Origin: Nevskia sp.
Lineage (GTDB): Bacteria > Pseudomonadota > Gammaproteobacteria > Nevskiales > Nevskiaceae
Length of the DNA stretch: 64,000 nucleotides
NCBI GenBank assembly: GCA_023229645.1
Contig: JALNYU010000001.1
Coordinates: 248,001-312,000 of the forward strand
Reading direction: 5' to 3'
This document shows, one piece after another, positions 27,496 through 35,675 of this stretch (positions are counted from its first letter, which is position 1; each line of letters starts with the position of its first letter). The position numbers and the translations under genes were made by a program. A model generated the notes under the pieces. The model saw only the letters and a list, made by a program, of their open reading frames with translations. It was not told the DNA's origin and did not search any database.

Positions 27496-27762
27496 CTAGC
27501 CGCGCGGCAGGTCTTCGGGCAGCGTGATGTTGAGTTCAAGCACTTCCAGGCCGTCTTCGCGCTGAACGTTGAACTGCACGGCATCGTCCGGTACGCGGAT
27601 GAATTTGCGCACGACGGCGAGAATTTCTTCGCGCATCTGCGGCAAGTAATTCGGGCCGTTCATGCGCCCTTCGCGCTGATAGGCCACCGCCACCATCAAG
27701 CGATCTTTGGCGGTTTGCGCGCTGGTTTTCTTTTCCGCCCGGAAAATCTTCAGCCAATCCAT
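27496..27762 (-). CDS. minE: Cell division topological specificity factor MinE
   Basis: An 88-residue MinE, the normal length. The N-terminal membrane/MinD-contact segment (MDWLKIFRAEKKTSAQTAKD, with RLMVAVAYQRE after it) and the C-terminal beta domain (LEVLELNITLPE) are both present. MinE stimulates the MinD ATPase and drives pole-to-pole oscillation that confines MinC to the poles. The last gene of minCDE; two bases separate it from minD. Confidence 0.96.
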   Translation of the reverse strand: MDWLKIFRAEKKTSAQTAKDRLMVAVAYQREGRMNGPNYLPQMREEILAVVRKFIRVPDDAVQFNVQREDGLEVLELNITLPEDLPRG

Positions 27763-27764
27763 GA

Positions 27765-28577
27765 CTAACCTCCGCCGAACAGTTTGCCGAACAAGCTCTT
27801 CTTCTGTTCCGTCAGAAACCGCATTGGCCGTTCTTCGCCGAGGAAACGAGCGACGAGGTCAGTATAGGCTTGCCCCGCCTCGCTATTGGGGTCGCGAATC
27901 ACTGGTTCGCCGGAGTTCGAGCTGGTCAGCACGCTGGGCGATTCTGGAATCAGCCCGAGCAGTGGAATCGCAAGGATTTCCTTGACGTCATCGACGCTCA
28001 GCATCTCGCCTTTGGCGACGCGCGCGGCGTTGTAACGGGTGAGCACTAGGTGTTCTTTGACGCGGCCATCGCCGCGTTCGGCCCGGCGCGATTTACTGGC
28101 TAGGATGCCCAGCACGCGGTCGGAGTCGCGGACCGACGACACTTCCGGGTTTGTGACCACCAAGGCTTCGTCGGCGTAGTACATCGCTAAAAACGCGCCG
28201 CGTTCGATGCCGGCCGGGGAATCGCAGATGATGTAGTCGAAATCTTCGGCGAGTTCGTTCAGCACGCGCTCAACGCCTTCCTCGGTCAGCGCGTCTTTGT
28301 CGCGCGTCTGGCTGGCGGCGAGAATCGAAAGGTTTTCGACGTTTTTATCGCGAATCAGCGCTTGTTTCAGCGTTGCTTCCTTATTGATGACGTTGACGAA
28401 GTCGAACACCACACGGCGTTCGCAGCCCATGATCAAGTCGAGATTACGCAGGCCGACGTCGAAGTCGATAACCGCGGTTTTTTTGCCGCGCAGGGCCAGA
28501 CCGGTCGCGAATGAGGCGCTGGTCGTGGTTTTGCCGACGCCGCCTTTGCCGGAAGTGACGACGATAATTTTGGCCAA
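27765..28577 (-). CDS. minD: Septum site-determining ATPase MinD
   Basis: Deviant Walker-A ATPase (SGKGGVGKTTTSA) of 270 residues that dimerises on the membrane and recruits MinC. The DFDVGLRNLDL block and CDSPAGIERGA are typical. The C-terminus (EQKKSLFGKLFGGG) is the amphipathic membrane-targeting helix. Middle gene of minCDE. Confidence 0.97.
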   Translation of the reverse strand: MAKIIVVTSGKGGVGKTTTSASFATGLALRGKKTAVIDFDVGLRNLDLIMGCERRVVFDFVNVINKEATLKQALIRDKNVENLSILAASQTRDKDALTEEGVERVLNELAEDFDYIICDSPAGIERGAFLAMYYADEALVVTNPEVSSVRDSDRVLGILASKSRRAERGDGRVKEHLVLTRYNAARVAKGEMLSVDDVKEILAIPLLGLIPESPSVLTSSNSGEPVIRDPNSEAGQAYTDLVARFLGEERPMRFLTEQKKSLFGKLFGGG

Positions 28578-28633
28578 ACTGGATACTCCTAAAGTCCGTG
28601 ATGCAGTAACAGATTACGCGCTGTGTGCGGGCT

Positions 28634-29332
28634 TCACTGGCTATGTGCTTCGATCATCAGCCGGCCGCCGGCCAAATACGCCTGCGCCGGCTGGCCGTAC
28701 GGGCCGTCTTTGATCTGCTCGGCCAGCGTGTAAATGCCGGCAATTGCGATCAGCTCGGCGTCGAGCTTGCGGCAGAATACGCGCGCCGTCTCGTCGCCTT
28801 TGGCGCCCGCGATCGCACGGCCGGAAAGCTTGCCGTAAATATGAATGCAGCCGTCGGCGATGACTTCCGCGCCGGGGCTGACGGTTGCCAGCACGATCAG
28901 ATCCGCGCCTTCAGCGTAAATTTGCTGGCCGGAACGCACGGGGTCGGACACCACGCGCGTTGGCTTATGTTGCGCAACGACGGCGGGCGCCGGCGCTGTT
29001 TGCTGCGGTTTGCTTGTGGCGGCGGCGACGGTTTTGGCGCCGTCTTTCGAGATCACCGCCAGCCCTAGCGCGCGCGCTTTTTCCGCCAGCGGCCCGTCGG
29101 AAACGGCGAGCGGCTGCATGCCGACGCCGCGCAGCGCGTTCAGTAATGCGGGAAGATCGACGTCGACCTCGCTGTCGATCACTACCGGCATGCCTTTAAG
29201 GGCTTGCGGCATTTGCTGGCCGAACTCGGCCAGTTGTGCAGGCCATGCGTTGGCGGCGGCGTCGAGCACCCGCAGGCGTGTGATCGAAAGCATGCGGCCC
29301 TTCAGTTCTAGGGCAGGGCTGGGGCGGCTCAT
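28634..29332 (-). CDS. minC: Septum site-determining protein MinC
   Basis: Inhibitor of FtsZ polymerisation, 232 residues. The N-terminal FtsZ-inhibiting domain (about residues 1-110) is followed by an Ala/Pro-rich linker. The C-terminal right-handed beta helix contains VRSGQQIYAEGADLIVLATV, GAEVIADGCIHIYGKLSGRA and CRKLDAELIAIAGIY, which bind MinD. First gene of the operon. About 165 bases separate it from the divergent ATP-grasp gene, so its promoter lies there. Confidence 0.95.
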   Translation of the reverse strand: MSRPSPALELKGRMLSITRLRVLDAAANAWPAQLAEFGQQMPQALKGMPVVIDSEVDVDLPALLNALRGVGMQPLAVSDGPLAEKARALGLAVISKDGAKTVAAATSKPQQTAPAPAVVAQHKPTRVVSDPVRSGQQIYAEGADLIVLATVSPGAEVIADGCIHIYGKLSGRAIAGAKGDETARVFCRKLDAELIAIAGIYTLAEQIKDGPYGQPAQAYLAGGRLMIEAHSQ

Positions 29333-29497
29333 TCGGGCTTGGGTTTTACCTGTGTGAAGTGAGGCGTCAGCGCAGTGCGTGGCCTATGTTTTGCTTTGTT
29401 TCCCTGCTAGGTTAGAGAGCAATCTCAACAAGATCAATGCGCAGCTCCGCCGGATGTTGCGTAATATGCTTCAGACCATCAAAGAGTCCGATAACGC

Positions 29498-30997
29498 ATG
29501 GCTTTCGATTGGCGCCAATATCGGTGCGAAGATGCATACGACGAATTATTTGAAGCGGCTGGGAAGCCGCGCCCCGCAGCGCGGAATCTCTACAGTTATC
29601 TGCAGAGTACCAACGCCAAGGATCTCGCTGACCGACGCTTAGCGGCGGATCTGGCGATCAAGGTTATGGGCATTACCTTTACCGTGTATTCGGAAGGGAA
29701 AATGCTCGACCGAGCTTGGCCGTTCGATATTCTGCCGCGGGTCATTCCACGAACGGAGTGGGAGCGAACGGAGCGTGGCTTGAAGCAGCGCGTTACCGCG
29801 CTGAACCACTTCATTCAGGATGTTTACGGCCCGCAGAAAATCGTGAAGGACGGGATCTTCCCGGCCGAGATCCTCGCCGAGTCGGTTAATTTCCGGCCGC
29901 AGTGCGTCGGCGTGAAGCCGAAGTTCGGCGTCTGGGCGCATATCTGCGGTAGCGATTTGGTGCGCGACCGCGACGGCACGGTTTACGTGCTTGAAGATAA
30001 CCTGCGTGTTCCATCCGGCGTGTCGTACATGCTTGAAAACCGCATGGTGATTAAGCGCATCTGGCCCGAGTTGTTCCAGACCACGAATATCTTGCCGGTT
30101 GATGACTACCCGGCGCAGCTATACGACACGCTGGCGGCGCTGAGCCCGCGGCCTGGCGATACGCCAACAATCGTGCTGCTAACCCCCGGCATCTACAACT
30201 CGGCTTACTTCGAGCACGCGTACCTTGCGCAGCAAATGGGGATCGAGCTGGTTGAAGGCCCGGATTTAACCGTCGGCGAAGATGACTGCGTTTATATGCG
30301 GACGATCTACGGCCCGAAACGAGTCGACGTGATTTACCGCCGTATCGACGATCTCTTCCTCGATCCAGAAGCGTTCAACCCTGACTCACTGCTCGGCGCC
30401 AAAGGGCTCATGCGGGCGTGGATTAAAGGCAAAGTTGGTCTGGCGAACGCGCCTGGTGCAGGCGTTGCGGACGATAAAGTGGTTTATGCCTACGTGCCGC
30501 AGATGATCAAGTATTACCTCGGCGAGGATGCAATTCTGCCGAACGTACCGAGCTATCTCTGCTTCGATCCGAAACAACGCGAATACGTGCTTAATAATCT
30601 CGATAAGCTGGTGGTCAAACCGGCGAACGAATCCGGCGGCTACGGCATGATGATCGGCCCCCGCGCCTCGAAAGAAGAACACGCGAAATTCCGCGCGCTG
30701 ATTGAAAAGAATCCCCGCAACTATATGGCGCAGCCGACGCTAAGCTTGTCGACCGGGCCGACGATTACCGATAGCGGTGTCGAGGCGCGGCATCTCGACT
30801 TGCGCCCGTTCATTCTTTCCCGCGGTGAAAGCACGTATGTAACCACCGGTGGCTTAACGCGCGTGGCGCTGGTGAAAGGGTCGCTGGTCGTCAATAGCTC
30901 CCAGGGTGGCGGGAGTAAAGACACGTGGATCGTCGATATCGACGATGAAGCGCCGCCAGTGATGCCGCCCCAAACCCAGAAGCAGGGAGGCCAATAA
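29498..30997 (+). CDS. Circularly permuted ATP-grasp protein (COG2308 type)
   Basis: A 499-residue cytoplasmic protein of the circularly permuted ATP-grasp family. Visible marks are PRVIPRTEWERTERGLKQRV, FLNHF-like RVTALNHFIQDVYG, VYVLEDNLRVPSGVSYMLEN, LTPGIYNSAYFEH and VVKPANESGGYGM, the last with the ATP-grasp lysine and Gly-rich loop. Family members are predicted amidoligases that may attach amino acids or tag peptides; no substrate is proven. It overlaps the alpha-E gene by one base. The pair belongs to the Anbu neighbourhood. Confidence 0.9.
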   Translation: MAFDWRQYRCEDAYDELFEAAGKPRPAARNLYSYLQSTNAKDLADRRLAADLAIKVMGITFTVYSEGKMLDRAWPFDILPRVIPRTEWERTERGLKQRVTALNHFIQDVYGPQKIVKDGIFPAEILAESVNFRPQCVGVKPKFGVWAHICGSDLVRDRDGTVYVLEDNLRVPSGVSYMLENRMVIKRIWPELFQTTNILPVDDYPAQLYDTLAALSPRPGDTPTIVLLTPGIYNSAYFEHAYLAQQMGIELVEGPDLTVGEDDCVYMRTIYGPKRVDVIYRRIDDLFLDPEAFNPDSLLGAKGLMRAWIKGKVGLANAPGAGVADDKVVYAYVPQMIKYYLGEDAILPNVPSYLCFDPKQREYVLNNLDKLVVKPANESGGYGMMIGPRASKEEHAKFRALIEKNPRNYMAQPTLSLSTGPTITDSGVEARHLDLRPFILSRGESTYVTTGGLTRVALVKGSLVVNSSQGGGSKDTWIVDIDDEAPPVMPPQTQKQGGQ

Positions 30998-31932
30998 TGC
31001 TCTCCCGGGTTGCCGATAATCTTTACTGGTTTGGGCGCTATATCCAGCGCGCTGAGAACACCGCGCGGCTGATCAACGTCAATTCCAATTTGATGCTCGA
31101 CTTGCCGCGGCGGATTTCGCTCGGCTGGGGGCCGCTGATTGCAATTGTCGGCGCTGAACCCGAGTTCTTCGAGCTTTATGACGAACCGACAGAAGAGAAC
31201 GTCGTACGGTTCTTAATGTCGGATACGCGTTATTCCGGCTCTATCCAATCATCACTCCATAGCGCGCGCGAAATTCTCAGAATCTCCCGCGATACGATGC
31301 CGCGAGACATATGGGAGCGCTTGAATGACCTCTATTTCTACGTTCAGGAGCGCGGCGAAGCGGCCGTACAGCGGAACACGCGGCTGGTCTTTCTGAACCA
31401 AGTTGTCAGCGGCGCCTTGCTCATCTACGGCTTATTAGCCACCGGCATGAGTCATGATGTTGGCTTCCAATTCCTGCGGATTGGAACCAATATCGAGCAA
31501 GCCGATATGACCACGCGCATTCTAGATGTGCGTGCCGCACGCTTGTTGGAGACCGCAGATAGCCCAGACCTGACGCCGTTTGAGAACATTATCTGGATGA
31601 GCGTATTACGCTCGCTGACGGCGTATCAGATGTACCGGCGCTATCTGCGAAAGCGCGTGAATGGCGCCGGAGTCTTGCGCTTTTTGCTGCAGAACCGCGA
31701 ATTCCCGCGCAGCGTGATGTTCTGCATGACGACAATCGCATCAACACTCCCGCAGTTGCCGAATAGCCGCAAGATCGAGCGCGCGATTGACCGGACGCGG
31801 GCGCTGGTTCGGGATGCCAACGTCGAAGTTCTGCTGCGGTCGCCTGATGGCATCCCGCAGTTAATGGACGAGATCCAAATTGGCCTCGGCGAACTGCACG
31901 GCGCGTTGAACGAGGCTTATTTCAGCCAGTAA
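30997..31932 (+). CDS. Alpha-E domain protein (COG2307 type)
   Basis: A 311-residue all-helical protein with the alpha-E signature at the N-terminus (LSRVADNLYWFGRYIQRAEN), a conserved glutamate pattern and LGRIGTNIEQ-like FLRIGTNIEQADMTTRILDV. Alpha-E proteins sit beside circularly permuted ATP-grasp genes and are thought to work with them. The start overlaps the ATP-grasp stop (TAATG). A hairpin follows the stop before the convergent Anbu gene. Confidence 0.9.
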   Translation: MLSRVADNLYWFGRYIQRAENTARLINVNSNLMLDLPRRISLGWGPLIAIVGAEPEFFELYDEPTEENVVRFLMSDTRYSGSIQSSLHSAREILRISRDTMPRDIWERLNDLYFYVQERGEAAVQRNTRLVFLNQVVSGALLIYGLLATGMSHDVGFQFLRIGTNIEQADMTTRILDVRAARLLETADSPDLTPFENIIWMSVLRSLTAYQMYRRYLRKRVNGAGVLRFLLQNREFPRSVMFCMTTIASTLPQLPNSRKIERAIDRTRALVRDANVEVLLRSPDGIPQLMDEIQIGLGELHGALNEAYFSQ

Positions 31933-31947
31933 CAGCCGAGCGCAGGC

Positions 31948-31971
31948 TGCCGGCGGCGTTTGCCGCCGGCA
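31948..31971. terminator. Hairpin between convergent alpha-E and Anbu genes
   Basis: A 10-bp stem, TGCCGGCGGC / GCCGCCGGCA, with a GTTT loop. No T tract on either side, so it is at best a weak intrinsic terminator or a 3'-end protecting structure shared by both convergent transcripts. Confidence 0.5.
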
Positions 31972-31981
31972 CAAGCCCTGA

Positions 31982-32857
31982 TTAGCGTGGGTACGGCGGA
32001 TTGTTGTCGTCCGACTGGTCGTTGCCGTTCCAAGCGCTTTGCTGCTGCGTGGAATTTCCCGACATCGGCGACTGCTGCTGCATCGGTGCGTAATTCGGAT
32101 TCGGCTGTAGATTCAGCGATTGCTGCACCTCCCAGTCGAATTTCGGCAGCGCGCGGACGGCGTTTTCCAATTGCCGCGCCCACGTTTCGCGCACTTGTGC
32201 GTAATACGGTGTATCGAAATCGAGGCGTAGCGAATGGCTAATCGCCAACGTGTCACTAGGCAAGATGGCGATATCAATCGGCGGCCCGACTGAAATATTC
32301 GAGCGCATCGTCGAGTCTAGCGAGACCAGCGCGCAACGCGCAGCATCTTCCAATTTCACCGGCATGCGCACGAAGCGGTCAAGGATCGGCTTGCCGTATT
32401 TGATCTCGCCAATTTGCAGAAACGGCATTTCTGGCGACGACGCAATGCAGTTGCCGAGCGGGTAGATCAGGTAAATCGCCGGATCTTCGCCCTTGATCTG
32501 GCCGCCGAGGATGAGCGTGGTTTCAACATTAACGCTGCTTGCGTGGCTATCAGAAAGCGCCTGCCGTTGTGCGCGCACGGAAAGCTGGCCGAGATAGTCG
32601 GCGGCATCGAACATGTGCCGCACCGTGCGCAGACTCACCGCAACATTCGGATCGTTCATCTCGCGCCGGGCGTAGGCCAGCACGTATTGCGTCGTCGCTA
32701 AGTTTCCGGCCGAGAGAATGACGAATACGCGGTCGCCCGGTACTTCGAGGACATGCAGCTTGTTATAGGTCCGGACATCGTCAACGCCTGCGGCTGTGCG
32801 CGTATCTGCGGCGAAGACAAGGCCATCGTTGACCTTTATGGCAACACAATAAGTCAT
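31982..32857 (-). CDS. Proteasome-type protease Anbu (COG3484)
   Basis: A 291-residue HslV-like Ntn hydrolase. Met removal exposes Thr1 (MTYCVAIKVNDG), the expected nucleophile; Asp17 and Lys32 (mature numbering) follow the proteasome beta-subunit pattern, as does the LSAGNLATTQYVL helix. The last 45 residues are low complexity, rich in Gln, Asn, Pro and Ser, and probably disordered. Anbu forms open helical rings, and its genes usually travel with ATP-grasp, alpha-E and a transglutaminase. Here it is convergent with the first two and no transglutaminase is present. Confidence 0.9.
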   Translation of the reverse strand: MTYCVAIKVNDGLVFAADTRTAAGVDDVRTYNKLHVLEVPGDRVFVILSAGNLATTQYVLAYARREMNDPNVAVSLRTVRHMFDAADYLGQLSVRAQRQALSDSHASSVNVETTLILGGQIKGEDPAIYLIYPLGNCIASSPEMPFLQIGEIKYGKPILDRFVRMPVKLEDAARCALVSLDSTMRSNISVGPPIDIAILPSDTLAISHSLRLDFDTPYYAQVRETWARQLENAVRALPKFDWEVQQSLNLQPNPNYAPMQQQSPMSGNSTQQQSAWNGNDQSDDNNPPYPR

Positions 32858-33024
32858 GATTTAGCTTGGTTTGACGGCCGCCGTGTATGAATTCGGATCG
32901 TGCTGACGTGGTCGGCGCGTTTGCGCCTGATAGGTCAAGCATAACTTGTGCCGCGTCGAAGCGCCGTGCAAGACTGCTAAATATTAAAAATCAATCAAAA
33001 AAACGACATGCGCAGGGGCAAATC

Positions 33025-33627
33025 GTGACTCAAAAACGCGTTGAATTCTTCTGGGATCCGGCGAGTCCGTATACCTATCTGGCGGCGACACAAATCGACG
33101 CATTGGCTGAACGCTGTGACGTCGAAATTCTCTGGAAGCCCTTTGTTCTCGGGAAAGTGTTCGAGGCAACAGGGAACACCGCCCCGGCGAGAATTCCAGC
33201 AAAGGGCAAGCAATTATTCCATGACGTACAACGCTGGGCGCGTTATTACGGTGTTGGCTTTGCGATGCCGAAGGTATTTCCCGTGCATAGCATCGCGGCG
33301 TTGCGCGCAGGTTGTGCGGCTAATCTGCTCGGCAAAGGCGGCGCTTTCGCGCAGGCGATTATGCATACCTATTGGGTGCTGGGGCGCGACATCAGCCAGC
33401 CGGACGCCATTGTCGAGGGCGCGGCGCGTGCCGGACTCGATGGCGCGGCATTGCTTGCGCAGACGCAACTGCAGGAGATCAAAGATCAGTTGCGCGTCAA
33501 TACCGACGATGCCATTGCGCGCGGCGCCTTTGGCGCGCCAACGTTCTTTTGTGGCGAGCACATGTTCTGGGGCAACGACCGATTAATATTACTAGAGGCG
33601 TTTCTAACCGGGAAACTAGCAGCGTAG
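33025..33627 (+). CDS. HCCA isomerase / DsbA-like thioredoxin-fold protein
   Basis: A 200-residue protein of the 2-hydroxychromene-2-carboxylate isomerase (kappa GST/DsbA) family. FFWDPASPYTYLA carries the catalytic Ser14, followed by WKPFVLGKVFEATG, and the C-terminal cis-Pro region GAFGAPTFFCGEHMFWGNDRL is seen as GAPTFFCGEHMFWGND. In naphthalene degraders it isomerises HCCA with glutathione; without such neighbours a general glutathione-dependent role is as likely. GTG at 33025 was chosen over upstream codons because it directly precedes the fold and has an AGGGG site. Confidence 0.85.
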   Translation: MTQKRVEFFWDPASPYTYLAATQIDALAERCDVEILWKPFVLGKVFEATGNTAPARIPAKGKQLFHDVQRWARYYGVGFAMPKVFPVHSIAALRAGCAANLLGKGGAFAQAIMHTYWVLGRDISQPDAIVEGAARAGLDGAALLAQTQLQEIKDQLRVNTDDAIARGAFGAPTFFCGEHMFWGNDRLILLEAFLTGKLAA

Positions 33628-34100
33628 TGCTAAAAGCTATTTCGCAAATAGACCATATCTTATCGTCGCGGCGTGTATTCCAGCACGAAAATTAGGCAGC
33701 TCTAAGCAGTCAGAAAAAACGGCGTTGCTGCGTTATGCCGCGCCGTTTTGCCGCCGTAGCGGAAATAATTATTTTCGCCATTTGGACGGCGTCTTCGGCG
33801 TTGATCGGCAGGCTTGATTGCTGGAATTACACGTCTATCCGGTTACAGCGCCGCGCTAAATTGGAGTAATTCCACGCTGATCTGCAATTTCTACGCGCTG
33901 GGAATGGCAGGATTCCGTTATAGCAGGCATAATATCAGCCAGATTTCAAGTCCATGCCGCTGTTCTGAAGATAGAATCAACCGAATATCCCCGGCCAGAT
34001 CTAGAACTGAAGCGTCGAAACCTATACTTCTAAAGAACGAAGTGTTTCCTGGAAGGGATGCCATCCCCTGCAGTTATTCCTATCCAACCTGGAGTCTCCA
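33628..34100. other. Intergenic region before the winged-helix gene
   Basis: About 470 bases with no supported gene. It holds a terminator-like hairpin at 33714-33749, an AT-centred 20-bp near-palindrome at 33759-33778, and presumably the promoter of the winged-helix gene, whose TGGAG ribosome site ends at 34094. Composition is AT-richer than average. Confidence 0.6.
33714..33749 (+). terminator. Possible terminator after the HCCA isomerase-like gene
   Basis: A 9-bp stem AAAACGGCG / CGCCGTTTT with a 16-base loop ending in T4. The A-rich left arm and T-rich right arm would let it act in both directions. The long loop lowers confidence. Confidence 0.55.
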
Positions 34101-34649
34101 TTGAAGAAAGCAAAATCGGCACCCGCTAAAGCCGCTCGCGTCAAACCGGCCAAGAAGGCTGCCGCTGGGTCGGGCGCCCGCAAGCGCCAAACTGGAGTGC
34201 GCGCGCGCATTCTCGAACTTTTAGCAAAACGGCCGCTGACCGGTTCTGAACTGGTTGCGCAAGGTGGTTTTTCCGTTGCATCGCTTTATTTGAATCTGAA
34301 GTCGCTTAAGGATGACGGCTTGGTGGAAACCGAGCGTCTCGGCCGCGAAGTATCAATCCGTCTGACGGGTGCAGTTGAAGAAGCCGCTCCGGCCAGTGCC
34401 GCGATTGAGGGCGAGATTGTCAGCAGCAGTGAAGCGCCCGTCGCTGATCGGCCGATCGTTTCGGCCTACGCTTCTGAAGATCTGCGCGAAGCGCTTGATC
34501 GTCTGTCGATGCGTCTCTCGCCGGTCGACGGCGCACAAGAAAAGCTGATGGTGTTGGACCAGTTGATGCGGACGATGCCAGAGCCGATCGCCGGAGTTCT
34601 ACGCGCGCTGATGACCGATATCGCACGCTTGTCGTCGACGGAATCCTGA
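34101..34649 (+). CDS. Winged-helix DNA-binding protein with histone-H1-like basic tail
   Basis: A 182-residue protein. Residues 1-35 are rich in Lys, Ala, Pro and Arg (KKAKSAPAKAARVKPAKKAA), like a histone H1 tail. Residues 33-95 form a winged-helix domain: RARILELLAKRPLTGSELV, then recognition helix SVASLYLNLKSLKDDGLV and wing VETERLGREVSIRLT. A flexible linker leads to a helical C-terminus that could dimerise. The start is TTG, supported by TGGAG six bases upstream. It resembles ArsR/MarR-type helices but no family is certain. Cytoplasmic regulator or nucleoid-associated protein. Confidence 0.72.
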   Translation: MKKAKSAPAKAARVKPAKKAAAGSGARKRQTGVRARILELLAKRPLTGSELVAQGGFSVASLYLNLKSLKDDGLVETERLGREVSIRLTGAVEEAAPASAAIEGEIVSSSEAPVADRPIVSAYASEDLREALDRLSMRLSPVDGAQEKLMVLDQLMRTMPEPIAGVLRALMTDIARLSSTES

Positions 34650-34657
34650 TTGGTGGA

Positions 34658-34696
34658 ATTCCAGCGCGGGCAAGACTGCCTTGCCCGCGCTGGAAT
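34658..34696. terminator. 17-bp perfect hairpin after the winged-helix gene
   Basis: Arms ATTCCAGCGCGGGCAAG and CTTGCCCGCGCTGGAAT pair perfectly around a 5-base ACTGC loop, beginning nine bases after the stop codon. There is no T tract, so it may be a Rho-type or processing structure rather than a classical intrinsic terminator. Confidence 0.6.
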
Positions 34697-34707
34697 GATA
34701 GTAGGAA

Positions 34708-34732
34708 CGATGCAATTGCAATGATTGCATCG
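34708..34732. repeat. Inverted repeat CGATGCAAT-N7-ATTGCATCG
   Basis: A perfect 9-bp inverted repeat with a 7-base spacer in the region between the winged-helix gene and the alpha/beta hydrolase gene. Size and symmetry suit a dimeric repressor operator; the neighbouring winged-helix protein is a natural candidate. No promoter elements could be matched to it. Confidence 0.5.
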
Positions 34733-34925
34733 GCTTTGATATTGAAATTGCCTGAGCCTTCAGGCGCTGTGAGAAATCGTTCGGCGTTATAAGCCCTGCG
34801 TGCGGAGCCTTGAGTTCGGCATCGTTCAGGTTGGCGTTGCAGCATTCCGTCGCGCAAGTCGATAGCATGCGGATCCGCGGTACTGCTTTGCCGCATCCGA
34901 ACGCGATCACGCAGGAATGGAACTC

Positions 34926-35675
34926 ATGAAAATTCGTATCAAAGCACTGGTATTTGCTGGCGTATTGTTGTTGAAAAGCGCATTTGCTGCCGAGCCTAAC
35001 CCCGAACCCGTAACGTTAACCGCAGCCGACGGTGTCAGCGTGTTTGGCGATTACTACAAAGTCGATAAACCGAAAGCTTTGATCTTGCTGTTTCATCAGG
35101 CGGGGTCGAATCGCGGCGAATACACGCCGATCGCTGCCAAGCTGGTTCAGGAAGGTTATAGCGCCCTGGCAATTGACCAACGTTCCGGCGGCAACTATTT
35201 TGGCCGCAGCAATGAAACCGTTAAGAAGCTCGGCCATAGCGGTGAATATTTAGACGCGCAAAAAGATCTGGAGGCAGCGCTGGACTGGAGTAGCGCGGCA
35301 GCGGCCGGTGCGCCCGTTATCTTATGGGGCAGCAGTTACTCGTCATCGCTGGTATTTCTGGTTGCCGCGAAACAGCCAGAAAAGGTTGCAGCGCTACTAT
35401 CGTTTTCGCCGGGCGAATATCTCGGCGGCAGCGCGACGGTTCGTAATGCCGCGGCGAAAGTGAGAATCCCCGTATTCGTGACGTCAGCCAAAGATCCAGA
35501 AGAAATTGCTGAAGCAAAGAAAGTCGTAAGCGCCGTTGCCACGTCGTCAAAAACGCAGTTTGTCCCGACGCTCGGCGGCGTTCATGGGTCGTCGACGTTA
35601 CGGCAAGACCGTAACCCAAAGGGGGCTGCTGAAAACTGGCAGGCAGTGCTGCAATTTCTGAACGGAATTCACTAG
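34926..35675 (+). CDS. Exported alpha/beta hydrolase
   Basis: A protein of 249 residues with a signal peptide (MKIRIKALVFAGVLLLKSAFA). The alpha/beta hydrolase core has the oxyanion segment LILLFHQAGSNRGEY, the nucleophile elbow ILWGSSYSSSL, an acidic residue in SAKDPEE and the catalytic His in GGVHGSSTLR. The dienelactone-hydrolase-like layout suggests an esterase, but substrate is unknown. I chose ATG 34926 over the in-frame ATG 34917 because AGGA lies nine bases before 34926 and touches 34917 directly. Confidence 0.82.
   Translation: MKIRIKALVFAGVLLLKSAFAAEPNPEPVTLTAADGVSVFGDYYKVDKPKALILLFHQAGSNRGEYTPIAAKLVQEGYSALAIDQRSGGNYFGRSNETVKKLGHSGEYLDAQKDLEAALDWSSAAAAGAPVILWGSSYSSSLVFLVAAKQPEKVAALLSFSPGEYLGGSATVRNAAAKVRIPVFVTSAKDPEEIAEAKKVVSAVATSSKTQFVPTLGGVHGSSTLRQDRNPKGAAENWQAVLQFLNGIH

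Noticed and set aside
34917..34925. Upstream in-frame ATG for the alpha/beta hydrolase
   Set aside because: Its only Shine-Dalgarno-like AGGA touches the ATG; ATG 34926 has proper spacing and a cleaner signal peptide.
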